Shown: piece after piece, positions 8,189 through 15,785 of the stretch | Layout of the letters: the number at the start of each line of letters is the position of its first letter | Position numbering within the stretch: the stretch's first letter is position 1 | Assembly (NCBI GenBank): GCA_944390045.1 | Contig: CALXOO010000001.1 | Span: 158,002-222,001 of the forward strand | Length of the DNA: 64,000 bases | Direction: 5' to 3' | Origin: an uncultured Spirochaetales bacterium | Lineage (GTDB): Bacteria > Spirochaetota > Spirochaetia > Sphaerochaetales > Sphaerochaetaceae | The notes under the pieces: model-generated | Told to the model about the DNA's origin: nothing | What the model saw: the letters and a program-made list of their open reading frames with translations, nothing else | Databases searched by the model: none | Translations under genes and position numbers: made by a program

Positions 8189-9388
8189 ATGAAGAACACT
8201 AGCGAAATCAAGGCGATGATCGTCGCATTGTCAAAGCTTGACACAAAGGCGATGTATCTCAATGACTTCTTCCACACCTGGAAGGAAAGCGATGACGAGA
8301 TCGCCGCAGTTTTCCAGGTCGCTGAGATTCTCAGGGCGATGAGGGAGAACAATATCTCCACAAAGGTCTTCGACTCCGGACTCGGCATTTCCGTCTTCCG
8401 CGACAATTCGACCAGAACCCGCTTCAGTTTCGCCAGCGCATGCAACCTGCTGGGTCTCGAGGTTCAGGATCTGGACGAGAAGGTCTCCCAGATAGCACAC
8501 GGAGAGACAGTGAGGGAGACGGCCAACATGGTCTCCTTCATGGCAGATGTCATCGGCATCAGGGATGACATGTATATCGGAAAGGGCCACACCTATATGA
8601 AGACTGTTGCCGACTCTGTCGCAGAGGGATACAGGGACGGAGTGCTTGAGCAGAGGCCGACTCTGGTCAATCTCCAGTGCGACATCGATCATCCCACACA
8701 GTCAATGGCCGACATGCTTCATGTGATCAACTACTTCGGCGGAGTTGAGAACCTCAGGGGAAAGAAGATAGCGATGACCTGGGCCTATTCACCCAGCTAT
8801 GGCAAGCCGCTTTCCGTGCCTCAGGGAATCATCGGTCTCTTCAGCCGCTTTGGAATGGAGGTCGTCCTGGCCCATCCGGAAGGCTATGAGATCATGGAGG
8901 ATGTCGAGAAGATTGCCGCTGACAACGCAAAGGCTTCCGACGGATCCTTCCGCAAGGTCAACACGATGGAAGAGGCCTTCAGGGATGCTGACATCGTCTA
9001 TCCGAAGTCCTGGGCTCCGTTTGCGGTCATGGAAGAGCGCACGCGCCTTGTCGAGGCGGGACGCTTCGATGACCTGAAGGACCTGGAGAAGAAGTGCCTT
9101 GAGAACAACGCCCGCTTCAAGGACTGGACCTGCACCGAGGAGCTGATGAAGACCACAAAGGATGGCAAGGCTCTTTACATGCACTGCCTGCCTGCCGACA
9201 TTTCCGGTCTTTCCTGCAAGGAGGGCGAGGTCGAGCAGTCTGTCTTCGACCGCTATCTTGTGCCTCTGTACAAGGAAGCGAGCTACAAGCCTTATATCAT
9301 CGCGGCCATGATCTTCCTTGCCAAGTTCAGCAACCCGTCCGGAAAGCTGGATCAGCTGCTGGACAGGGCAGTTCCGAGAATCCTGTAA
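8189..9388 (+). CDS. ygeW: YgeW-type knotted carbamoyltransferase
   Basis: A 399-residue member of the aspartate/ornithine carbamoyltransferase superfamily, of the knotted YgeW group. FRDNSTRTRFSFASACNLLG carries the carbamoyl-phosphate STRTR motif and KALYMHCLPADIS the HCLP motif of the second domain. HPTQSMADMLHV and MTWAYSPSYGKPLSVPQGII are also typical. YgeW genes usually sit with purine- or oxamate-type catabolism and selenium-dependent hydroxylase genes, which fits the selenium block upstream, but the true substrate is not settled. It has its own promoter and a strong terminator. Confidence 0.93.
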   Translation: MKNTSEIKAMIVALSKLDTKAMYLNDFFHTWKESDDEIAAVFQVAEILRAMRENNISTKVFDSGLGISVFRDNSTRTRFSFASACNLLGLEVQDLDEKVSQIAHGETVRETANMVSFMADVIGIRDDMYIGKGHTYMKTVADSVAEGYRDGVLEQRPTLVNLQCDIDHPTQSMADMLHVINYFGGVENLRGKKIAMTWAYSPSYGKPLSVPQGIIGLFSRFGMEVVLAHPEGYEIMEDVEKIAADNAKASDGSFRKVNTMEEAFRDADIVYPKSWAPFAVMEERTRLVEAGRFDDLKDLEKKCLENNARFKDWTCTEELMKTTKDGKALYMHCLPADISGLSCKEGEVEQSVFDRYLVPLYKEASYKPYIIAAMIFLAKFSNPSGKLDQLLDRAVPRIL

Positions 9389-9408
9389 TTCTGAGATGGA
9401 AAAAAGCT

Positions 9409-9440
9409 GGCCGGACTGAGTTTCAGTCCGGCCATTGTTT
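9409..9440. terminator. Terminator between convergent ygeW and the ABC binding-protein gene
   Basis: A perfect 11-bp stem, GGCCGGACTGA (9409-9419) and TCAGTCCGGCC (9423-9433), with a 3-base loop. ATTGTTT follows on the plus strand and an A-run precedes it, so it can work in both directions. Confidence 0.85.
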
Positions 9441-9456
9441 ATGGGTTCCAGGCGCT

Positions 9457-10509
9457 TCAGATTCCGTAAGCCGCCGTGTCAGCGTCCGTGAGTGTGTAGC
9501 CGTAGAAGAGCTGGTAGAACTCATCTGCCTCAGCCCTGAGGTCAATGCCGGCTTCCTCGCCGTAGAAGGTTTCCGCTGCCCAGTAGATTCCTATCAGGCG
9601 GTTGATTGAGGGAGGGGAGTCGATCCAGTTGTTGATCACGGCTGGAACCAGATAGACTCTGCCTTCCCTGACCGCTGACAGGCTCTGCCAGAGACTGCCC
9701 TCAGCCGTAACGGAGGCATAGGCCTCCGGGCTGGAGAGGATGATGACATCCGGATCCCAGATGAAGATCTGCTCCAGGCTCATCGCGTTTCCGCCGGAGG
9801 AGAAGGTCGAGGGACAGACATTCACGCCGCCGACCGCCTCAAGCACTTCACCGTGGAAGTTGCCCTGTGGAATGGCCTCCAGTCCGTCTATCGCCGAAGA
9901 GTAATAGAATGTCACTTCTCCGCCGAGCTCTGCCCTGACTGAGTCTGCGTATGCGACTGCCTCGTCCGCCCAGGCTGCAAGCTCCTCGCCGCGCTCCTCA
10001 TCTCCCAGCAGCTGGCCAAGCCTGCGGTAGGTGCTTCCGCTGTCTGCAAGATAGCTCTCGATGAAGACGACCGGGATTCCGATCTGCTCCTGCAGGACGT
10101 CAAGGTCGCTGATCATCTCATCAGTACTTCCCTTGATCTCTCCGATATCGACAACAACATCCGGGCTGACCACGATCAGCGCCTCCTTGTTGAGGTTGGC
10201 CTTCTTGCCGTAGAAGGTGCCGAGCACCGGCAGACCGTGGGTGATGTCCGGGTAGTAGGCTTCCTCCTGTGCGCTCATGTCTGTCGTGAGCCCTGAGATC
10301 AGACTCTGGTCAAAGGTGAGAAGTATCACCTGGGCCATTGAGCCCGAGGGACAGATGGAATCGATCGCTGCCGGCACGGTCACCGTGCGGCCCAGATCGT
10401 CGGTGAACTGGACTGTCGCCTCGGCAGCTGCAGCCTCTGCGGCTCCCTGTGCCCACAGGGAACCCAGGGCGAGGATCAGCACCAGGAAAATGAATGTGAT
10501 CTTCTTCAT
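9457..10509 (-). CDS. Periplasmic binding protein of a metal-chelate (iron/cobalamin/molybdate-type) ABC transporter
   Basis: A 350-residue TroA/FepB-like binding protein. The signal peptide ends near SLWAQGAAEAA. VQFTDDLGRTVTVPAAIDSI is the typical opening, and IVVSPDVVVDIG and IFIWDPDVIILSS mark the two lobes. Its operon partners are the permease, ATPase and methyltransferase genes at 12.1-14.5 kb, now separated by the IscB element. The ATG (10509-10507) overlaps the IscB stop as TGATG, and its probable original ribosome site AAGGAGG is stranded about 1.57 kb upstream at the end of the methyltransferase gene. A TTG three bases upstream is unlikely. The ligand could be an iron chelate, cobalamin, molybdate or tungstate; nearby molybdenum-hydroxylase genes hint at molybdate but do not prove it. 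Confidence 0.88.
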   Translation of the reverse strand: MKKITFIFLVLILALGSLWAQGAAEAAAAEATVQFTDDLGRTVTVPAAIDSICPSGSMAQVILLTFDQSLISGLTTDMSAQEEAYYPDITHGLPVLGTFYGKKANLNKEALIVVSPDVVVDIGEIKGSTDEMISDLDVLQEQIGIPVVFIESYLADSGSTYRRLGQLLGDEERGEELAAWADEAVAYADSVRAELGGEVTFYYSSAIDGLEAIPQGNFHGEVLEAVGGVNVCPSTFSSGGNAMSLEQIFIWDPDVIILSSPEAYASVTAEGSLWQSLSAVREGRVYLVPAVINNWIDSPPSINRLIGIYWAAETFYGEEAGIDLRAEADEFYQLFYGYTLTDADTAAYGI

Positions 10510-11795
10510 CAAATCTTAGCCGAGGATACTCCAGCCTCTGCAGGCTGGAGAGGAATCGGCTTTCTCCTTTCAATTAGTCTTGTATTTACACGCTCAACGA
10601 GCGTAAGGTTGCGATAGTGGATGCCAGAATGAATCTTTGTTGCGTCTGGTTTTCTTATGTCAAAATATCCAGAGGCTCTTCTGCCGTGGATATAGCAGAC
10701 ATCATCACCATATCTGACGATGTCGAAGATCCCGAAGCCTCCTATCAGCTTCTCCGTCTGGTTTCGTTTTTTCTCGCCGCCCTTGAGAATCGTATCCTTA
10801 TGGATCTTCCTGTTGTGGTTTCTGGTCTTGCGCATGTAATACCAGTCCTCGTCAGAGGATGCTTCAGGATGACCTGCAATGCATCTGGCATCGACGTGGT
10901 GCGATTTCTCCAGCTTATGGGTAATCCTCGTGTTCTTTGTGAGGTACCCGTATGTCATGGATACATTCTCTTTCCCGTACAGCTCTTGTAGCCTTCTGTA
11001 CAACTCCCAGCGCATGATGCTCATCAGAGTCTCCGCCTTGAATTGCGGAGCTTTCTTGAAGTTTGGTTTTACCGTCTCCTTATGCACACCGTCATGGCAG
11101 TGGCTGCAGAGCGTTATGAGGTTTTCTGGGCGGTCCGTGCCGCCATCCGAGCGACGGATGATATGATGGACCTCAAGGACCTTGCCCTTCGATTTCCCGC
11201 CGCATACCCTGCATGTGTGTCCATCTCTATAGAGTACGTATTCTCGGGTATTCCAGAAGCCGAGCTGTTCTCCTTCCTGATATTCTTTGCCTCCGATTTC
11301 AGGATTCTTTATCTTCTGGATGTCGAATGCGGCTGTTTCGATTGCGATATGGGATACAGGAAGGAAAGAGGATATGAAGGCTGTCATGTTCTCGTGGGAT
11401 AGGAGCCTTGCCTCTGCAGAAGGCGGAAGCCAGCCTCCTGTGCGTCTTCTGTTGTCGAAGCGTGTCTGTCTGTATCTTGTCTTCCTGTTCCTTCTCGCAC
11501 TGCGTTTCTCCCTTCTTTCAGTTATGAGATGGGGGATGTCCGTGCGCATCTCTTCTTCTGCTTCAAAAAGAACCTTGTTTTCCGTTGATGCCGAGTATCC
11601 TGCCGTTTTGTATCCGGTATCGACTCCAAGCGTCACGGGCTGGACGCGTTCGCATCCAGTTCCGTAAAGGAGCTGGATTGTAAATGGCGAATGCCTCACA
11701 ACTCTTGCCCTCTTTCTTTTCAAAAGCCATCTGACCTTCCCGTGGTGTTCGGTCGGCATCAGCGGCTTTCCGTTTTGTGCGATTACATAGACCAT
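10509..11795 (-). CDS. iscB: IscB RNA-guided nuclease (RuvC-HNH), intact
   Basis: A 428-residue IscB, the transposon-encoded ancestor-type relative of Cas9. Domains in order: PLMP segment (VYVIAQNGKPLMP, 2-14); RuvC-I (TLGVDTGYKTAGYSA, Asp59); arginine-rich bridge helix (94-118); RuvC-II (HIAIETAAFDIQKI, Glu153); HNH with zinc-type cysteines (CRVCGG, LEVHHIIRRSDGG, LITLCSHCHDGVHK); RuvC-III (SHHVDARCIAG); and a C-terminal domain (CYIHGRRASGYFDIR). All expected catalytic residues are present. The ATG at 11795 has AAAGGAG before it; an in-frame extension of 23 codons upstream falls in the omega RNA and is rejected. The last codons read through the right-end hairpin of the element into host sequence and stop at TGATG, overlapping the binding-protein start. 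Confidence 0.95.
   Translation of the reverse strand: MVYVIAQNGKPLMPTEHHGKVRWLLKRKRARVVRHSPFTIQLLYGTGCERVQPVTLGVDTGYKTAGYSASTENKVLFEAEEEMRTDIPHLITERREKRSARRNRKTRYRQTRFDNRRRTGGWLPPSAEARLLSHENMTAFISSFLPVSHIAIETAAFDIQKIKNPEIGGKEYQEGEQLGFWNTREYVLYRDGHTCRVCGGKSKGKVLEVHHIIRRSDGGTDRPENLITLCSHCHDGVHKETVKPNFKKAPQFKAETLMSIMRWELYRRLQELYGKENVSMTYGYLTKNTRITHKLEKSHHVDARCIAGHPEASSDEDWYYMRKTRNHNRKIHKDTILKGGEKKRNQTEKLIGGFGIFDIVRYGDDVCYIHGRRASGYFDIRKPDATKIHSGIHYRNLTLVERVNTRLIERRKPIPLQPAEAGVSSAKI
10524..10555 (-). repeat. Right-end hairpin of the IscB element
   Basis: Minus strand: TTCCTC, stem TCCAGCC, loop TGCAGA, stem GGCTGGA, then GTATCC. This subterminal hairpin is typical of IS200/IS605-like ends recognised by Y1 transposases. 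The mini-IscB element at 62.6 kb ends in the same arrangement. Confidence 0.8.
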
Positions 11796-11799
11796 CTGG

Positions 11800-12073
11800 T
11801 TCTCCTTTCCCGACTTAACGGGTAATGCAGGGATTGATCCCTGTCGTGAGGTATCTCTCCTCACTGTCCTTCGCCGATGTTATCGGAGGGTTATGTGTAT
11901 CCGCAGCACTGTTCCTACCCATCAGAACTGTTTAACCACGGACCGCAGAGCGGCGGACTAGGACGACATCCGCCGGTGCCTGTATCTTCCTCCGTAACGT
12001 AGGTCTTAAAGACCTTGGGCTAGTCAACCAAGACTTTCACAAGCCTCACCTTCTTCAAGGTGGGGTAGTTGAC
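11800..12073 (-). ncRNA. Omega RNA (HEARO RNA) of the IscB element
   Basis: The leader between the methyltransferase gene and iscB shows the HEARO layout. An outer stem GTCAAC/GTTGAC encloses a CACCTT/AAGGTG hairpin. Then come CTACGTT, ACAGGCACC, GGATGT, CTAGTCC, CTGCGGT, GTAGGAAC and GGCGAAGG, and a CTCAC/GTGAG-type 3' hairpin before the iscB ribosome site. The same blocks in the same order occur at 61.93-62.3 kb. In known IscB systems a guide of about 16 nt precedes the scaffold; here that is the minus-strand sequence of 12074-12089, the end of the methyltransferase gene. The 3' boundary is approximate. Confidence 0.88.
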
Positions 12074-12723
12074 TTCTTATCCTCCTTATCTATTGCGAAT
12101 ATTGAGAAGGCCTTGTCGTTGATGACCCTTATCAGGCCACCCTCTTCGACAACGGGCCTGCTGAATTCCCGTGAACGCTCCGTGTAGTTGACTCGGATGT
12201 AGTCCTCAAGCTCGGTGCGGGAGGAGAGTATCTGGTCAAAACGGAGATGGCACTTCTGAAAGCTGTGCCTCAGCCCCTTTTGCCTGAGAAAGTCCTCTGT
12301 CTTCTGGAAATGCTTCCAGGAACAGCCCTCGTATTCCTCATGCTCATTGTCAACATAGATCAGCCGCTTTGAGCAGGTTTCAAGCAGTCTCTCGCAGTTG
12401 TCATCAGATGTCAGCCTCCCGAAAAAGACCGCGATGGATGTGTCCGCCACAAGTCCAAGGCTGTAGCAGTCCCGGCAGCGGAATGCGGAGAAGGGGAAGC
12501 GCCGCGCCGCCCAGCTGATGGCTCTCTGATCACTGTCATAGCCGGTCACGGTATGACCCCGGTCTGTCAGCTGTGCTGTCATGAACCCGAGTCCGCATCC
12601 CAGTTCGGCGATGGAAGTTGCTTGCCCGAGATACGGCTCCAGCAGGTCTGCAAGGCGTCTGTGGAAGTCAGATGCGGATGCTGCCCTGTCGTAAAAGCCT
12701 ATCTTCTCATCAGTCCACCACAT
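12055..12723 (-). CDS. Class I SAM-dependent methyltransferase, C-terminus altered by element insertion
   Basis: A 222-residue methyltransferase. Its SAM-binding motif I is IAELGCGLGFMTAQL, and HTVTGYDSD supplies the acidic end of strand 2. ATG 12723 has a GGGAGAGGG site and overlaps the ATPase gene by 14 bases, so it belongs to the ABC operon. The substrate is unknown; such methyltransferases occur in some metal-chelate uptake operons and might act on a metallophore. The last residues STTPP are encoded by the IscB element. If the element were removed, the frame would probably end in KI and stop at the TGATG of the binding-protein gene. The loss is trivial and the enzyme should be active. Confidence 0.85.
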   Translation of the reverse strand: MWWTDEKIGFYDRAASASDFHRRLADLLEPYLGQATSIAELGCGLGFMTAQLTDRGHTVTGYDSDQRAISWAARRFPFSAFRCRDCYSLGLVADTSIAVFFGRLTSDDNCERLLETCSKRLIYVDNEHEEYEGCSWKHFQKTEDFLRQKGLRHSFQKCHLRFDQILSSRTELEDYIRVNYTERSREFSRPVVEEGGLIRVINDKAFSIFAIDKEDKKSTTPP

Positions 12724-13495
12724 TGCCCTCTCCCTTCGGTATGCAGACATAGTGTCCGTTGATTCTCGATATATCGACTTCAAGATCGTAGAATTCGCCC
12801 AGGATTGAGCTTGAGGCAAGTTCCCCGGGACTTCCGTCAGCAACGATCCTGCCTCCGTCCAGCAGCACGAGTCTGCTTGCATAGTTCAGTGCCTGCTCGA
12901 CATTGTGTGTCGACACCAGGGCAAGATAGCCTTCGTCCACAAGACCTCTTATCGTGGAGAGGGTCCTGATCTGGTTGCCCCAGTCCAGGTTGGAGGTGGG
13001 TTCGTCAAAGATCAGGACATCCGCCTGCTGTGCTATTGCACGGGCGCACAGCACGAGCTGTCTTTCTCCTCCGGACAGTGAATCCACCGTGCGGCCGGCC
13101 AGAGTGGCAATGCCGAACTTCTCCATCGCAAGGCGTGCTCTCCTGTACTGAGCATCTGAAGGGGTGGAAAGTGTGGAGATGTTGTTCGTCGTGCCCATGA
13201 GCACACTTGTCAGGACACTGTAGGAGAAGACCGTCGAGGTTGACTGAGGAATGTATGCGAGTCTCTTCGCCCTCTCCCTCACGCTGAGACCAGCAAGCTC
13301 TGCTCCGTCTATGGACATGCGTCCCTCCTGGCACTTCAGCAGCCCGAGCAGGTTCTTGAAGAATGTGGTCTTGCCGGCTCCGTTGCGTCCCAGTATTGCG
13401 ACGAACTCTCCTTCGTGGAAGCTGAGGCTGATGTCGTTGAGTATCTTTCTCTTCCCGTCGTAGCTGAATGTGAGTCCGCTGATGTCAAGTCTCAT
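12710..13495 (-). CDS. ABC transporter ATPase, metal-chelate (FecE/FepC type)
   Basis: A 261-residue ATPase with Walker A GRNGAGKTT, Q-loop YIPQSTS, signature LSGGERQLVLCARAIAQ, Walker B VLIFDEPTSNLDWG and H-loop ALVSTHNVEQAL. It powers import by the FecCD-type permease encoded just upstream; the ATG overlaps the permease stop by four bases (ATGA). It acts on the cytoplasmic face of the inner membrane. Confidence 0.94.
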   Translation of the reverse strand: MRLDISGLTFSYDGKRKILNDISLSFHEGEFVAILGRNGAGKTTFFKNLLGLLKCQEGRMSIDGAELAGLSVRERAKRLAYIPQSTSTVFSYSVLTSVLMGTTNNISTLSTPSDAQYRRARLAMEKFGIATLAGRTVDSLSGGERQLVLCARAIAQQADVLIFDEPTSNLDWGNQIRTLSTIRGLVDEGYLALVSTHNVEQALNYASRLVLLDGGRIVADGSPGELASSSILGEFYDLEVDISRINGHYVCIPKGEGNVVD

Positions 13496-14532
13496 GTCCG
13501 CTTGCCCTCCCTGATGATGAGGTAGAGAAAGAAGGGGCTTCCGATGAAACTTGTCAGGATGCCGATCGGGATTTCGCTCGTGGTGAGCGTGCGCGAGACT
13601 GTATCCACCAGCATCAGGAAGCTGGATCCCATAAGCAGTGTGGCAGGTATTGTCTTCCTGTAGTCGCAGCCGTTCGTCATCCTGACCAGGTGGGGTATGA
13701 CGAGACCGACCCAGCCGATCATTCCGGCAGATGCCGTGCAGACTGCTGTCATGAGAGTCGCGAACACTATGGCGATCAGCCGGATTGTCTTCGTATCCAC
13801 GCCCAGGCTGACTGCCTCCTCATCCGACAGAGTCATCACATTGAGCTGCCATCTGATAAGGAAGAGGACGACAGATGATACGGTCACGACAATGGCACAG
13901 GCTGCCAGATCGACCGTCCTTGTGCTGGTCAGGCTTCCAATGAGGTAATATGTGATCTGCGGCAGGACATCATCAGTGTCTGCCACCAGCTTCACGAAGC
14001 TCAGTGCCGCGTTGAAGAGGCTGCTGATCATTATTCCGCCAAGCACCAGCGTCAGGACCTTCTGGCCTCTGACGAAGCGGGACATGAGCAGGACAAGGAA
14101 CACCGCAAGCAGCCCGAATATGAAGCTCATGGAGAATATCGGGATATATCCGAGGCCCCACAGGAGGGCAAGCGCGCTTCCGAATCCGGCACCGCTCGTG
14201 CTGCCAAGCACGTCGGGTGAGACCATCGGATTCTGGAAAATGCCCTGGTAGACCAGGCCTGAGAGCGACAGGCCGGCTCCAATGAAGGCCCCGATCAGCA
14301 CGCGCGGCAGCCTGATGTTGAAGATCACAGTCTCGACCTGCGTGCTCCAGGTCTTCTCAACCGGGAACAGTCTCGACAGAAGGACCTTCACCAGAGTCAG
14401 CGGGTCAACAGGGTAGCGCCCGATGGCGAAGGAGATGAAGAAGACCGCGATGAAGAGAATGACAAGCAGGGGGATGGTCCTCCTGTCGTCCTCTTTGTAA
14501 AAATGAAGTTCCTGTACCGTCCGTTTGTTCAC
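13492..14532 (-). CDS. ABC transporter permease, FecCD/BtuC type
   Basis: A permease of about 346 residues with roughly ten membrane segments. Family motifs include NIRLPRVLIGAFIGAGLSLS, QGIFQNPMVSPDVLGSTSGA, SLGVDTK, GMIGWVGLVIPHLVR and GSSFLMLVDTVSRT. It imports an iron-siderophore, haem, cobalamin or molybdate-type ligand with the ATPase and binding protein of this operon. I chose GTG 14532, seven bases after a good -10 (TACAAT). A TTG at 14568 would lie inside the -35 (TTGTAT) and so is unlikely to be translated. Only about 50 bases separate it from the cation efflux gene, but it has its own promoter. Confidence 0.9.
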   Translation of the reverse strand: MNKRTVQELHFYKEDDRRTIPLLVILFIAVFFISFAIGRYPVDPLTLVKVLLSRLFPVEKTWSTQVETVIFNIRLPRVLIGAFIGAGLSLSGLVYQGIFQNPMVSPDVLGSTSGAGFGSALALLWGLGYIPIFSMSFIFGLLAVFLVLLMSRFVRGQKVLTLVLGGIMISSLFNAALSFVKLVADTDDVLPQITYYLIGSLTSTRTVDLAACAIVVTVSSVVLFLIRWQLNVMTLSDEEAVSLGVDTKTIRLIAIVFATLMTAVCTASAGMIGWVGLVIPHLVRMTNGCDYRKTIPATLLMGSSFLMLVDTVSRTLTTSEIPIGILTSFIGSPFFLYLIIREGKRT

Positions 14533-14539
14533 AGACGGG

Positions 14540-14568
14540 ATTGTAGCATGGTCCGGGCCAATATACAA
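14540..14568 (-). promoter_or_regulatory. Promoter of the metal-chelate ABC operon
   Basis: Minus strand: TTGTAT (14568-14563), a 17-base spacer, TACAAT (14545-14540), then seven bases to GTG 14532. No ribosome site fits between, suggesting a leaderless transcript. Confidence 0.6.
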
Positions 14569-14584
14569 ATAAAAATATAATGGC

Positions 14585-15700
14585 TCAGGCGTACTCTGGA
14601 TCTATCGTGAATTCGAATGTGTAGTCCGGGAAGACCAGACGGAGGGCGGTATCCAGCCTCTTCGTCAGCTCAAGATAGTTCCTGACCTTGAAGTCCACGA
14701 CAACATCGAAGTGCACTGTATGGGTGTCAAAGTGGACATGGAAGGCATGAAGCGAGATCACATGGCTGCTTGTCGCCTTCATTGTCGCCAGCACCTTGTC
14801 CATCATTTCCTTCACGTCACTCCTGTAGTTGTTCACCGCATACAGGCCGAAGGTGAAGTAGATTCCGGTCTCTGCCATTATGTCCTTTGTCGCATCCGTC
14901 ATCGCATCGAAGATGTCTTCTGCGTGGGCATCAATCGGCACCTCGACATTGCAGGTCCCCAGTGTGCGCTCAGGACCGTAGTTGTGCAGAATGATGTCAT
15001 AGCCGCCGGCAAGGGGAGGATGCTTGGCCACTATGCTCCTTATCTTCTCCACAGTGGCCTCATCAGCTCTTTCTCCCATGATGGAGCTTGTCGTGTCATA
15101 TATTGTCGATATCCCGCTGTAGAGGATGAAAAGCGAGACCGCGACTCCGGCGATGCCGTCGACCGGCGCATCCGTGAAATGGCTGAAGAGTGCGCTGATC
15201 AGGGTGAGGGAAGTGACAAGCACATCTGACAGTGCGTCCTTTCCTGTCGCGATCAGGGCATCAGAGTCAATGCTCTTTCCCGCCTTCCGGCTGAGTACGG
15301 AGAGGAAGACTTTCGCGAGAATCGAGATGACTATCAGGCTGTATGCCAGGGCGGACATGCTGACTGTGGCGGGATGCCTGATGGCCTCTATCGAACTTGA
15401 CAGGCACTGGATGCCTGTGAAGACGACCAGCATGGAGACAATGAGCGCGGAAAGGTACTCCATCCGTCCGTAGCCCAGCGGGTGCTTTCTTGTGGGCCGC
15501 CTCTTTCCTATGTTGTAGAAGATCATCGTCACTGCCGCACTGACACAGTCGGCCGCGTTGTTCACCGCATCGTTCACAATGGACACAGAGCCTGAGGCAA
15601 GGCCGACGAAGGCCTTGACCAGCACCAGCACGATGTTGGTGATGATTCCGACAAGCGATGTCCGTGTAATGATCTTCTGTCTGTCCTCGTGTTTGACCAT
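14585..15700 (-). CDS. Cation diffusion facilitator (CDF) efflux protein
   Basis: A 371-residue CDF-family protein. It has about six membrane segments in the first 215 residues, including the metal-site helix VSIVNDAVNNAADCVSA and the signature HPLGYGRMEYLSAL. ALIATGKDALSDVLVTSL is the fifth-segment motif and FTDAPVDGIAGV follows. The C-terminal cytoplasmic dimerisation domain is longer than usual. CDF proteins exchange protons for Zn, Fe, Mn or Co to export metal; the sequence does not fix the ion. It is transcribed from its own promoter with the ATG only eight bases after the -10. Confidence 0.9.
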   Translation of the reverse strand: MVKHEDRQKIITRTSLVGIITNIVLVLVKAFVGLASGSVSIVNDAVNNAADCVSAAVTMIFYNIGKRRPTRKHPLGYGRMEYLSALIVSMLVVFTGIQCLSSSIEAIRHPATVSMSALAYSLIVISILAKVFLSVLSRKAGKSIDSDALIATGKDALSDVLVTSLTLISALFSHFTDAPVDGIAGVAVSLFILYSGISTIYDTTSSIMGERADEATVEKIRSIVAKHPPLAGGYDIILHNYGPERTLGTCNVEVPIDAHAEDIFDAMTDATKDIMAETGIYFTFGLYAVNNYRSDVKEMMDKVLATMKATSSHVISLHAFHVHFDTHTVHFDVVVDFKVRNYLELTKRLDTALRLVFPDYTFEFTIDPEYA

Positions 15701-15708
15701 GGAAGGGA

Positions 15709-15737
15709 ATAATAGTCCACATGAATCCGGCGGTCAA
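15709..15737 (-). promoter_or_regulatory. Promoter of the CDF gene
   Basis: Minus strand: TTGACC (15737-15732), a 17-base spacer, TATTAT (15714-15709), then eight bases to the ATG at 15700. No Shine-Dalgarno site is present. Confidence 0.65.
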
Positions 15738-15785
15738 CAGAACCAGACTGTGTTGTATCAGTCTAACTTTAATGGATCAAAGGAC

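Larger units (their letters stand above)
10520..12073 (-). mobile_element. IS200/IS605-like IscB element (omega RNA plus iscB, no transposase)
   Basis: On the minus strand the unit runs from the GTCAAC outer-stem start of the omega RNA (12073) through iscB to a right-end hairpin and GTATCCTCGGC (about 10520). No TnpA transposase or second ORF is present, so mobility would need TnpA in trans. It lies between the methyltransferase gene and the binding-protein gene. The host sequence on its left (AAGGAGGATAAGAA) looks like the stranded ribosome site of the binding-protein gene. Exact ends cannot be fixed from one copy. Confidence 0.8.

Noticed and set aside
11796..11864. N-terminal extension of IscB by 23 codons
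   Set aside because: The segment is part of the omega RNA; the ATG at 11795 has AAAGGAG and begins directly with the PLMP segment.
9457..14568. Treating the methyltransferase-to-binding-protein stretch as unrelated genes split by chance
   Set aside because: Strand, overlaps, and the stranded ribosome site show one operon interrupted by the IscB element.
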